Source: Desulfuromonas sp.
GTDB lineage: Bacteria > Desulfobacterota > Desulfuromonadia > Desulfuromonadales > Geopsychrobacteraceae
Direction: 5' to 3'
DNA: 55,552 bases
NCBI GenBank assembly: GCA_002868865.1
Contig: PKUC01000065.1
Coordinates: 1 to 55,552 of the forward strand
In this document: positions 45,396 through 53,451 of the stretch, in pieces
Numbering within the stretch: position 1 is the first letter of the stretch
How the letters are laid out: the number at the start of each line of letters is the position of its first letter
The notes under the pieces: generated by a model
The model's input: only the letters and a program-made list of their open reading frames with translations
Told to the model about the DNA's origin: nothing
Databases searched by the model: none
Translations under genes and position numbers: made by a program

Positions 45396-46028
45396 GTGAT
45401 AATCGGATTTGCCGGAAAGGCCGCCGCAGGAAAAACCACCGCCGCACAGTATCTGGCCTCGCGCCTGACGGGCGAGGTGCTGGTTTTGCCGATGGCCAAG
45501 GTGTTGCGCGATGAGGTCGAAGCGTTTCTGCGTCAGGCCGGAGCGACGGACGCCGTCCCCCTTGTGTACGGGTGCCAGGACGACAAGGTGCGGGTGTTTT
45601 ATCTCGATGAGCAGCAGGCGCTGGCGGGTTGCCCCCGTTGGCCCGATTTCGTCGCCGCCCACCGTGACATTCAGGATCGACCGGGCCAGACGGCGATGAC
45701 GGTTCGCCGCATCCTGCAGTGGTGGGGGACCGAGTACCGCCGTTCTGACAACCCCGACTACTGGACCGACGCCTGGAGTCGTGCTGTGAGGCTGCTCGAT
45801 CTGAGTGCGGTTCATGTGCTGATCGATGATGTTCGCTTTGTCAACGAGCTCAATGCGGTAAAGGGGCAGGGTGGGTCGATTGTCAAGATCGAGCGCCCGG
45901 GATTTAACGGAGCCAACAACCACGCCAGTGAAACCGCCCTGGATGATTATCAGCACTGGGACCGGGTGATCCGTAACGATGGCTCTCTGGAGGATTTTTA
46001 TCGAAGCGTTGAGGCTGTGCTGCCCTGA
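45396..46028 (+). CDS. Deoxynucleoside monophosphate kinase-like P-loop protein
   Basis: A 210-residue P-loop kinase. The Walker A is GKAAAGKTT (residues 7-15); downstream are MAKVLRDEVEAF, TVRRILQWWGTEYRRSDNPDYWTDAW and LIDDVRFVNELNAVKGQGGSIVKIERPG, the pattern of phage-type dNMP kinases (T4 gp1-like family). Such enzymes phosphorylate dNMPs for DNA synthesis. The start is GTG 45396 in a G-rich context. It follows aroK by 37 nt but has no pathway link to it. Its last 31 bases overlap the end of the convergent kinase gene. A phage origin is possible, though codon use looks local. Confidence 0.78.
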   Translation: MIIGFAGKAAAGKTTAAQYLASRLTGEVLVLPMAKVLRDEVEAFLRQAGATDAVPLVYGCQDDKVRVFYLDEQQALAGCPRWPDFVAAHRDIQDRPGQTAMTVRRILQWWGTEYRRSDNPDYWTDAWSRAVRLLDLSAVHVLIDDVRFVNELNAVKGQGGSIVKIERPGFNGANNHASETALDDYQHWDRVIRNDGSLEDFYRSVEAVLP

Positions 46029-46804
46029 GCCTGAACATTTCCCGCGTCGATTTTCTGCAGAATCTCCAAAAACTGATCTTCTGATCCTTCCTGTTTGTAT
46101 CTTCTCAGCAGCTCGGTGAGCTCCTCTCGGTCCGGCAGAGGGATGTGCCGTGCCAGCTGGTCCGCGAGCTGTGTCCCCCAGAACAGACCCGGTACCAGAG
46201 TGGTGAGATTGGCGGCGCGCCGGTGGGTGCTGGCGTTGCTGAAATCGATCAGTGTCACCCGTTGTCCATCGACAAAGGCGTGTTCGGCAACACAGCGCAG
46301 CGCCCCGTGGTCGAGGCCGCCACGGTCGAGTGACCGGGCCTGCTCCAGCAGACTGCGTAGTACCCGTTTGACAGTTTGTGCGGGGAGGGTATCTTCCGTG
46401 AGCCAGCGGTGGATCGACTTTCCCCGGAGGCGCTCCATCACGAGGATGTTGCTGCTGTGGGCATACAGCTGGGGCCCGACCTCGAGAAGATTAGCGTGCC
46501 GCTGCCGTTCTGCTTCGCTGAGCAGGTTCTGGTGCGTACTGTCGCTGCGCCTGATCTTGATCGCCACTGTTTTCTTTTGCCAGCGTCCGCTCACCAGCAG
46601 GCCGCAGTAGCCTTTGCCCAACACCGCCATGCCGCTGACCCGTTCCGGGCCGCAGAGTTCGATCCCCTCAACACCCAATTCCCGGAGCTCGCTGAGGCGC
46701 TGAGCGCTCCGTTCTCCGCCGGGGAAATTGAGCAGAGTACGGGCGGACGAATCCAGAATATCGTTGATCTCAATGTAGGGTTCGGATCGTAACGGTGCGC
46801 CCAT
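45998..46804 (-). CDS. COG2112-type protein kinase-like protein
   Basis: A 268-residue small kinase fold. The glycine loop VLGKGYCGLL is at about 61-70, the ATP lysine is Lys83 in VAIKIRRSDST, the C-helix Glu is in EAERQRHANLLEVGP, the hinge is ILVMERLRG, the catalytic-loop segment is GLDHGALR (165-167 DHG) and the metal-binding segment is LIDFSNASTHRRAANLT (IDF 186-188). These match the COG2112 predicted Ser/Thr kinases, best known from archaea, and are related to RIO/Bud32 kinases. Targets are unknown. It lies 8 nt after the tRNA 2-selenouridine synthase stop on the same strand, so the two are probably co-transcribed. The ribosome site is poor, hinting at coupled translation. Confidence 0.72.
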   Translation of the reverse strand: MGAPLRSEPYIEINDILDSSARTLLNFPGGERSAQRLSELRELGVEGIELCGPERVSGMAVLGKGYCGLLVSGRWQKKTVAIKIRRSDSTHQNLLSEAERQRHANLLEVGPQLYAHSSNILVMERLRGKSIHRWLTEDTLPAQTVKRVLRSLLEQARSLDRGGLDHGALRCVAEHAFVDGQRVTLIDFSNASTHRRAANLTTLVPGLFWGTQLADQLARHIPLPDREELTELLRRYKQEGSEDQFLEILQKIDAGNVQAQGSTASTLR

Positions 46805-46812
46805 GTGGAGGG

Positions 46813-47895
46813 TCAGTCGGTTGTGTCAGCGCCCGGCTGCGGGGTGCCGATTTGAGTCGAGATCTCCTCGCGGATCTGATCGATCCCCTCATCAAAAGAA
46901 TCGAATTTCAGCTCTGACCGCCGTGCGGGGAGGGTGTGGCTGTAGAGTGGATCGTAGTAGCGGACCATCAGCTCACGGACCAGTTGCCTCCATTCGCCGC
47001 GGTGCAGCAGTGCCAGCAGCTCGTTGACGACCACTTTGCCGAGCCGTTCTTTGAGGGCGAGAATAGGCGACTCAAAGGCATCGCGCAGATCGTTCAGCGC
47101 CGGATAGTCGTTAAGGATCACGTCCACCCGATAATCGAGGGGGGCCTCGAGCCACAGGCTGGTTTCGGTCTGCATGGCGTGGTGGAAGCGTTTGGGAACG
47201 ACCAGCCGGCCGATATGCAGGCTTTCCCCTTCGGTGAGCAGATAGGGTGAGTTACGGAGCTGGTCGAGACGATCCCACAGCAGGGCTTCAAAATATTTCT
47301 GTCCCGGTTGCGGTTCGAGACCCAGGGCGCCGAATGCGCTGCCGCGGTGGTTGGCAAGTCCTTCGAGGTCGACGACCGGATAGTTTTCAGTGGCGAGCTG
47401 CTGCAGCAGCTGAGTCTTACCGACTCCGGTCATGCCACGCAGCACCAGCACCCGCGACCAGTTTTCCGTTTCAAAATAGGCAGCGACCATGCGTCGGAAA
47501 GCTTTATGGCCCCCGACCAGCTGGCGTGCGGGGATCCCCGCCAGGTTGAGAAATGTCGTCACCGCCAGCGAGCGCAGGCCGCCGCGCCAGCAAAAGACAA
47601 TCACCGGTGGCGCGTCCGGATTGCGGGCTTCGTCGATGCGTTGTAGCAACTGGGGGATCTTCGGTGAAACCAGCTCGATGCCGCGGCGACGGGCGGTCTT
47701 TTTGTCGAGCTGCTTGTAGAGAGTGCCGACCTGCGCACGTTCGTCATCATCGAAAATCGGTGCGTTCAGTGCGTCGGGAATCGTGGTTTCGGCAAATTCC
47801 GAGGGGCTCCGCACGTCGACCAGCAGCGCGCCACGGCGACGTTGCTCAAGGGCCTGTTGCAGATCGATGGTTGGATGAAGCAGCGGCTGGCTCAA
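46813..47895 (-). CDS. mnmH: tRNA 2-selenouridine synthase (SelU/MnmH)
   Basis: A 360-residue enzyme that converts 2-thiouridine at tRNA wobble position 34 to 2-selenouridine by way of a geranylated intermediate, using selenophosphate. The N-terminal rhodanese domain has VDVRSPSEFAETTIPDALNAP and the active-site Cys102 in VIVFCWRGGLRS; a P-loop follows at 154-161 (GMTGVGKT). I chose TTG 47895, 9 nt after AAAGGA, because it gives the family N-terminus and lies downstream of a promoter; ATG 47937 is the alternative. The gene implies that the cell makes selenophosphate and agrees with the selenoprotein gene nearby. Confidence 0.92.
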   Translation of the reverse strand: MSQPLLHPTIDLQQALEQRRRGALLVDVRSPSEFAETTIPDALNAPIFDDDERAQVGTLYKQLDKKTARRRGIELVSPKIPQLLQRIDEARNPDAPPVIVFCWRGGLRSLAVTTFLNLAGIPARQLVGGHKAFRRMVAAYFETENWSRVLVLRGMTGVGKTQLLQQLATENYPVVDLEGLANHRGSAFGALGLEPQPGQKYFEALLWDRLDQLRNSPYLLTEGESLHIGRLVVPKRFHHAMQTETSLWLEAPLDYRVDVILNDYPALNDLRDAFESPILALKERLGKVVVNELLALLHRGEWRQLVRELMVRYYDPLYSHTLPARRSELKFDSFDEGIDQIREEISTQIGTPQPGADTTD

Positions 47896-47927
47896 AAGAT
47901 GACATCCTTTCGGTTCGGGTGCCGCCG

Positions 47928-47956
47928 TTTCTACCATTTTTGCCGGTGGGCGACAA
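47928..47956 (-). promoter_or_regulatory. Promoter for mnmH and the kinase gene
   Basis: On the minus strand there is TTGTCG (47951-47956), a 17-nt spacer and TAGAAA (47928-47933). Transcription would start near 47921, downstream of the ATG at 47937, which supports the TTG start at 47895. Confidence 0.45.
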
Positions 47957-48018
47957 GGATTCTTGCCCGGTCTGGCGCAGGTCGTGGGACAAATCATGTG
48001 ATGAGGCAAAGAAAGCCC

Positions 48019-48047
48019 TTGACCCGCCCGGTCTTTTTCGCTAATGT
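48019..48047 (+). promoter_or_regulatory. Promoter for initiator tRNA-Met
   Basis: TTGACC (48019-48024), a 17-nt spacer and TAATGT (48042-48047) lie 13 nt before the tRNA. The -35 is good and the -10 weak. Confidence 0.5.
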
Positions 48048-48060
48048 CCACCTCCGTTGT

Positions 48061-48137
<77 letters not shown>

Positions 48138-48146
48138 AAAATGATC

Positions 48147-48179
48147 AGGGCCTTGCCACTCGTGCAAGGCCCTTTTTGT
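48147..48179 (+). terminator. Intrinsic terminator after tRNA-fMet
   Basis: A 9-bp stem GGGCCTTGC/GCAAGGCCC (48148-48156 with 48164-48172) with a 7-nt loop, followed by TTTTTGTTT. Confidence 0.93.
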
Positions 48180-48201
48180 TTACGGGCTGTTCCTCTCTAG
48201 T

Positions 48202-48876
48202 TCATTTCCTCGCTATCTGCCGCAGAAAATTAGTCAACAGCTGCCGTGATGCGGTCCGATACCTATCTTTGACGTTTTGGAAGGCAGCCAGCGGTTCCGT
48301 ATCAGCGACCCCGGCCCGCTTGCACCAGTCGGCGATAATGGCTGCATCGACTTCGGGGTGAAACTGCACTCCGTAGGCATTGTTGCAGCGAAAGGCTTGC
48401 CCCGGACAGGTCTCGGTATAGGCCAGATGGGTTGCGGCGGGGGGCAGATCGAAGCAGTCGTTGTGCCATTGAACACTGATGAACGGGCTGTCGATCTTTG
48501 CGAACAGCGGGTCTCGTTGGCCACCGGCGGTCAGATGAATCGGTGTGGCTCCACGTTCTCCGCGCTGTTTTGACAGCGCCCGTCCGCCGAGGGCGTCGGC
48601 CAGCAGCTGCGCGCCGAGGCAGATCGCCAACATGGGGGTTCCCTGTGCGACGATCTGGGGCAGTGCGGCATGACAGCGTTGCAGCAGCGGATGGTCCTGT
48701 TTCTGGGCGACCCCCATGTGACCGCCGAGCAGCAGCAGCGCGTCCGCATCGCAGGGCGACAGCGGTGCGCAGCTGTCCGGCGTTAAGACCTCGCTGTCGA
48801 CCTGCTCTTCCTGTAGCCAGCGGGCGTAGGTGCCGGCGACGACCTCGTGATCGAATTGAACAATAGTGATTTTCAC
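48202..48876 (-). CDS. Class I glutamine amidotransferase-like protein
   Basis: A 224-residue protein of the triad glutamine amidotransferase fold. The nucleophile elbow is AICLGAQLLADALGG, the His/Glu pair is in GVQFHPEVD, and LLLLGGHMGV is the oxyanion strand. Standalone members of this group include gamma-glutamyl hydrolase-like and GuaA-N-like proteins; the partner is not known. The start is GTG 48876, preceded by AGGAGGAG, giving the family N-terminus KITIVQFDHE. It is divergent from gltB, a glutamine-using enzyme, with a 148-nt gap between the start codons. Confidence 0.85.
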   Translation of the reverse strand: MKITIVQFDHEVVAGTYARWLQEEQVDSEVLTPDSCAPLSPCDADALLLLGGHMGVAQKQDHPLLQRCHAALPQIVAQGTPMLAICLGAQLLADALGGRALSKQRGERGATPIHLTAGGQRDPLFAKIDSPFISVQWHNDCFDLPPAATHLAYTETCPGQAFRCNNAYGVQFHPEVDAAIIADWCKRAGVADTEPLAAFQNVKDRYRTASRQLLTNFLRQIARK

Positions 48877-48971
48877 GCTCTCCTCCTGATCGAAATTACC
48901 CTGTAGAGGGCAGATCAAACTGCCCAAAAATGCGGTGATGTTGTATGCTTGTATCCGTGCCTTACGCGCTG

Positions 48972-48998
48972 GTGCGCCCGCGGTCCGGGTGCGCTTTT
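48972..48998 (+). terminator. Terminator-like hairpin in the gltB leader (possible attenuator)
   Basis: A 9-bp stem with two G-U pairs (48972-48980 with 48986-48994), loop CGGTC and then TTTT, ending 26 nt before the gltB ATG. A second perfect hairpin, GGGCAG-ATCAAA-CTGCCC, lies upstream at 48908-48925. The T run is short, so strength is uncertain. No convincing promoter was found between the hairpin and gltB. Confidence 0.45.
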
Positions 48999-49024
48999 CA
49001 TTCCTTCCAAGACCGAGGTCAAAT

Positions 49025-52000
49025 ATGAACCCAGCGACAGTATTTAAGGACAACTGCGGTTTCGGCCTGCTGGCCCATATCCACAATCAGCCCAGTCACC
49101 AGATGCTGCGCGATGCAATCCGTGCCCTGAGCCGGATGATGCACCGTGGCGCGGTGGCTGCCGACGGAAAAAGTGGCGACGGCAGCGGGCTGCTCTGCGC
49201 CATGCCGGTGCGTTTTATGCGCAAGGTTGCTGAGCAGCAAGGGGTCTCCCTGCCTGAGCAGTTTGCCGTCGCGACCCTGTTTCTCAACGAGCGGGAGATC
49301 CAGCTGGATGCCTTTCGCGAGCAGTGTGCCCGGAACGACCTGCAGGTGCTGATGGTGCGCGACGTTCCCCTCGAAACGGACGCTCTCGGCGAATACGCCC
49401 TCTCGCTGCTGCCGGAGATCGTTCAGGTCTTTGTGGTGCCCGCGGCGCTGATCGCGACCCGTCGCTTCGATGCCCTGATCTATCTGACCCGCAAGGAGAT
49501 CGAGCATCGCCTGGGCGCTGACGACGGATTTTATGTCCCCAGTTTTTCGCGCACCCTGATCTCCTACAAGGGGTTGGTGATGCCGACCTATATCGATCGG
49601 CTGTTTCCCGATCTGCAGGACGCCGATTTTGAAATCTCCTTTGCCATGTTCCACCAGCGGTTTTCCACCAACACCCTGCCGCAGTGGAAGCTGGCCCAGC
49701 CGTTACGGACCCTGGCTCACAACGGCGAGATCAACTCGATCAAGGGCAACCGGCTAAAGGCCCTGAACAAATTTACCGATGCCGAGAGCCCGGTGTTTTC
49801 CCGGAAGGAGCTGGATCGCGTTCTGCCGATCATGGAAGACGGCGTCAGCGACAGTGCCAATCTCGACAATATGGTGGAGTTTCTGCTCGCCAACGGCGTC
49901 GACTATTTCAAGGCGATCCGTTCGCTGATCCCTCCGGCACGCCATAACGTTGCCAACATGCCGGCCAAACTGCGATCTTTCTACGAGTACACCTCTGCGG
50001 CGTTTGAACCCTGGGATGGGCCCGCGGCGGTCAGTGTCACCAACGGCCGTTACATCGGCTGCGTTCTTGACCGTAACGGCCTGCGCCCGGCCAAGTATGT
50101 CGTCACCACCGACGATCGCTTGCTGATCTCCAGCGAATACGGTGTGCTCGGCACCCCGCCGGAAATGATCCGTGAACGGGGGCGCCTGCAGAGCGGGCAG
50201 ATGATCGCCGCCGATCTGGAACAGGGGGAGATCTTCTACACCCGCGATATCGATCGCTACCTGATGAATTCGCAGCCTTATATCCCCTGGCTCAACGAAA
50301 ACACCTACTACTTGCAGGAGTTTATCGAACATCAGTTCGAAGAGCTGGACGATTATCGCTACGACGATCTGGAGGTGTTGCAGCGTTATCACAATGTGAC
50401 CAGCGAGATCGTTGATCTGGTGGTACGCCCGATGCTGCACGACGGCAAAGAACCGGTCGGTTCCATGGGAGACGATTGTCCGCTGGCAGCTTTTTCTGAC
50501 ACGCAGAGATCATTCAGCGACTTTTTTAAGCAGAAATTTGCCCAGGTGACCAATCCTCCTATCGATCCTTTGCGCGAAAAAGCGGTGATGTCGACCACCA
50601 TCGGTATCGGCGAAATCGGTAATCCGCTGATCGAAACCAGGGACCGCGCCCGCCGTCTTAAAAGCATTTCGCCGATCCTGTCGCGGGACATCTTCGACGC
50701 GCTGCTCTCTTTCGGGGATCCACAGCGACCACGCTATGAAGACTGCTACAAACATGCCACGTTCTTTACCGGCTTCGAGCAGGGGTTGGAAACGGCGCTG
50801 AAGCAGCTGGTCGAGCAGGTGGTCGATGCGGTGCGTGATGACGGGGTACGGGTTGTCATTCTCGATGACCGGGTGCTCAGTGCCCAGCAGAAACTGATCC
50901 CCATGCCGCTGGCGGTTGGTGCCGCCCAGCAGGGCCTGATCTGCGCCGGTTTGCAGCATCTGGTGTCTATCGTCGCCTGCACGGCCGAGGTTCTCGATCC
51001 TCATGCCGCCTGCGTACTGCTCGGCTATGGCACCGTGGCCATCTATCCCTGGCTGCTGTACGCTACCAGTCTGCAGTTGTGTGAGAAGCAAAAGATGAGC
51101 GCCAAGGAGATCCGGCTTGCCCTTAAGAACAGCTACAGTGCTCTCACCAAGGGGGTACTGAAGATCATGTCGAAGATGGGGATCAGCACCGTTTCCAGCT
51201 ATCGCAGCGCCGCCCTGTTTGATGTGATCGGTCTCAGTGAAACCGTGGTTGCCGCCTGTTTCCCCGGGTCGGCAGCCCTGTTGCCGGGGTTGGAGTTGAG
51301 CGATATCGAGGCGCGGATCGATGCGGTACATGACAAGCTGTTCCGCAAACGCTATATGAAGCCGATCTATCCTCTTGAGATTGGAGGGTTTTATCGCGAC
51401 AACCCCGGTTTCGAGTATCACGACTTCGGTGCCAGGGTGGTTACCGCCATGCACCGTTTCACCGCGTCCCGCAGCCGAGAAGACTATCTCGCGTTTCGTG
51501 CGTTGATCGACAACCGCGGTCTGCGGTTTATCCGCGACTTTGTGGATTGGAACAGCCCCCGCTCGCCGATCCCGCTGGATCAGGTTGAACCGGTCGAGGC
51601 GATCACCCGCCGGTTCGATTCTGCTGCCATGTCCCTCGGCGCATTGTCCCCCGAGGCGCACGAAGCGCTGGCCGAAGCGATGAACATCCTCGGTGGATCC
51701 TCCAACAGCGGTGAGGGGGGTGAAGATGCCGCCCGGTTCCGCTCGGTGCGGAACAGCAAGATCAAACAGGTCGCTTCGGGGCGTTTCGGAGTCACCCCCG
51801 GCTACCTGCGCAGCGCCGAAGAGATCCAGATCAAACTGGCTCAAGGCGCAAAACCGGGCGAAGGCGGACAGCTGCCGGGTGAAAAGGTGACCCCGCTGAT
51901 CGCCACTCTGCGCTTTACCATCCCCGGGGTGACGCTGATTTCGCCGCCGCCGCATCACGATATCTATTCCATCGAGGATCTGGCGCAACTGATCTTTGAT

Positions 52001-53446
52001 CTCAAGCAGGTTAATCCGCAAGCGAAGATCAGCGTCAAGCTGGTCTCCAGCGAGGGGGTTGGTACTATCGCTTCAGGGGTTGCCAAGGCTTACGCCGATA
52101 AGATCATCATCTCCGGTGGTGACGGCGGTACCGGCGCGGCGCCACTTAGCTCGATCAAGTCGGCGGGAAATCCGTGGGAGCTGGGTCTGACCGAGGCGCA
52201 CAACAGCCTTAAGGCCAATCACCTGCGAGAACTGGTTGAACTGCAGACCGACGGCGGTTTGAAGATCGGCAAGGATGTGGTGAAGGCGGCGATGTTCGGT
52301 GCGGAATATTTTGGATTCGGCACGCCCCTGCTGGTGATCCTCGGTTGTAAGCTGCTGCGGGTGTGCCACCTCAACCGCTGCACCGTCGGAATCGCCACTC
52401 AGGACGAAAACCTGCGGGCTCACTATGTCGGCACCGTCGAAAAAGTGGTTGCCTATCTGCGCAATGTTGCTGAGGACGTCCGTGAAATACTGGCACAGCT
52501 CGGCTTTCAGAGTTTGGATGAGATTATCGGCCGGACCGATCTGTTGAAAAAAATAGATGATCCACGCGCCGAGAAATTCGATTTTTCGGCCGTGCTGCAG
52601 CACATCGACGGGGTCGATACCTGGCAACGTAAAAATATTCCCTTCGATGATAACGCCTTCGAAAAGAGGGTGTTGGACGAGGTGTCTCCGGTGATTCGCA
52701 ATCCGCAGGAGGAGATCGTTGTTGAGCGCGACATTATCAATACCAACCGTAGCTTCGGCACTCTGATCAGCGGTGAGATCGCTCGCTACTACGGTGACAA
52801 GGGGCTTTCCAAGGAGGCGGTTACTATCAAGCTCAACGGTGTGGCCGGACAGTCTTTGGGAGCGTTTCTTGCCCACGGAATGAATATCCTGGTGAGTGGC
52901 GTCGCCAACGATTATGTCGGTAAGGGGATGCACGCCGGACGGATTATTGTGACTCCCAAGGTTTATCAGCCCGGTGCTTCGGCGGTGGGCAATACCTGTC
53001 TGTACGGTGCGACCGGTGGCAAGCTGTTCGTCGCCGGAACCGCCGGTGAGCGCTTCGCGGTGCGCAACTCCGGAGCGCTGGCGGTGGTGGAGGGCAGTGG
53101 CGACCACGCCTGCGAGTACATGACCGGCGGCACCGTGGTGGTGCTGGGCGAGACCGGCATCAACTTCGGTGCCGGGATGACCGGTGGGGTGGCATTCGTC
53201 TATGACCGGGACAAACGCTTCATCGACCGCCTCAACCAGGAGCTGGTCGAAGCACGCCGCATCGACGTAGATGATGACAACGAGGGCAAGCTGTACCTCA
53301 AGAAGATTCTGAACAGTTTCCACAATTGGACCCGCAGTCTCAAGGCGCGGCAGATATTGGACAATTTCCGTGACGAGTTGGCGTATTTCTGGATGGTTAC
53401 CCCCAAGGATATGACTGCCCCGCTCAACCCGAAGGAAGGGGATTGA
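49025..53446 (+). CDS. gltB: Glutamate synthase large subunit
   Basis: A 1473-residue enzyme that transfers the glutamine amide to 2-oxoglutarate. A 10-residue propeptide precedes Cys11 (DNCGFGLLAHI), which becomes the N-terminal nucleophile of the class II glutaminase domain. The central domain and the FMN-binding synthase barrel follow (SSNSGEGGEDAARF, GGDGGTGAAPLSSIK), then the 3Fe-4S motif C-x5-C-x4-C in CKLLRVCHLNRC and the C-terminal beta-helix rich in glycine (MHAGRIIVTPK, GATGGKLFVAG, EYMTGGTVVVLG). The length is normal. ATG 49025 follows GAGGT. gltD follows after 5 nt. Confidence 0.97.
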   Translation: MNPATVFKDNCGFGLLAHIHNQPSHQMLRDAIRALSRMMHRGAVAADGKSGDGSGLLCAMPVRFMRKVAEQQGVSLPEQFAVATLFLNEREIQLDAFREQCARNDLQVLMVRDVPLETDALGEYALSLLPEIVQVFVVPAALIATRRFDALIYLTRKEIEHRLGADDGFYVPSFSRTLISYKGLVMPTYIDRLFPDLQDADFEISFAMFHQRFSTNTLPQWKLAQPLRTLAHNGEINSIKGNRLKALNKFTDAESPVFSRKELDRVLPIMEDGVSDSANLDNMVEFLLANGVDYFKAIRSLIPPARHNVANMPAKLRSFYEYTSAAFEPWDGPAAVSVTNGRYIGCVLDRNGLRPAKYVVTTDDRLLISSEYGVLGTPPEMIRERGRLQSGQMIAADLEQGEIFYTRDIDRYLMNSQPYIPWLNENTYYLQEFIEHQFEELDDYRYDDLEVLQRYHNVTSEIVDLVVRPMLHDGKEPVGSMGDDCPLAAFSDTQRSFSDFFKQKFAQVTNPPIDPLREKAVMSTTIGIGEIGNPLIETRDRARRLKSISPILSRDIFDALLSFGDPQRPRYEDCYKHATFFTGFEQGLETALKQLVEQVVDAVRDDGVRVVILDDRVLSAQQKLIPMPLAVGAAQQGLICAGLQHLVSIVACTAEVLDPHAACVLLGYGTVAIYPWLLYATSLQLCEKQKMSAKEIRLALKNSYSALTKGVLKIMSKMGISTVSSYRSAALFDVIGLSETVVAACFPGSAALLPGLELSDIEARIDAVHDKLFRKRYMKPIYPLEIGGFYRDNPGFEYHDFGARVVTAMHRFTASRSREDYLAFRALIDNRGLRFIRDFVDWNSPRSPIPLDQVEPVEAITRRFDSAAMSLGALSPEAHEALAEAMNILGGSSNSGEGGEDAARFRSVRNSKIKQVASGRFGVTPGYLRSAEEIQIKLAQGAKPGEGGQLPGEKVTPLIATLRFTIPGVTLISPPPHHDIYSIEDLAQLIFDLKQVNPQAKISVKLVSSEGVGTIASGVAKAYADKIIISGGDGGTGAAPLSSIKSAGNPWELGLTEAHNSLKANHLRELVELQTDGGLKIGKDVVKAAMFGAEYFGFGTPLLVILGCKLLRVCHLNRCTVGIATQDENLRAHYVGTVEKVVAYLRNVAEDVREILAQLGFQSLDEIIGRTDLLKKIDDPRAEKFDFSAVLQHIDGVDTWQRKNIPFDDNAFEKRVLDEVSPVIRNPQEEIVVERDIINTNRSFGTLISGEIARYYGDKGLSKEAVTIKLNGVAGQSLGAFLAHGMNILVSGVANDYVGKGMHAGRIIVTPKVYQPGASAVGNTCLYGATGGKLFVAGTAGERFAVRNSGALAVVEGSGDHACEYMTGGTVVVLGETGINFGAGMTGGVAFVYDRDKRFIDRLNQELVEARRIDVDDDNEGKLYLKKILNSFHNWTRSLKARQILDNFRDELAYFWMVTPKDMTAPLNPKEGD

Positions 53447-53451
53447 TCGCT

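Noticed and set aside
48908-48925. GGGCAG-ATCAAA-CTGCCC as an ANTAR target in the gltB leader
   Set aside because: Loop position 4 is A rather than G and there is no matching second hairpin.
50510-52021. 503-codon minus-strand open frame opposite gltB
   Set aside because: Antisense shadow of a G/C-rich gene; the product resembles no protein family and lacks start signals.
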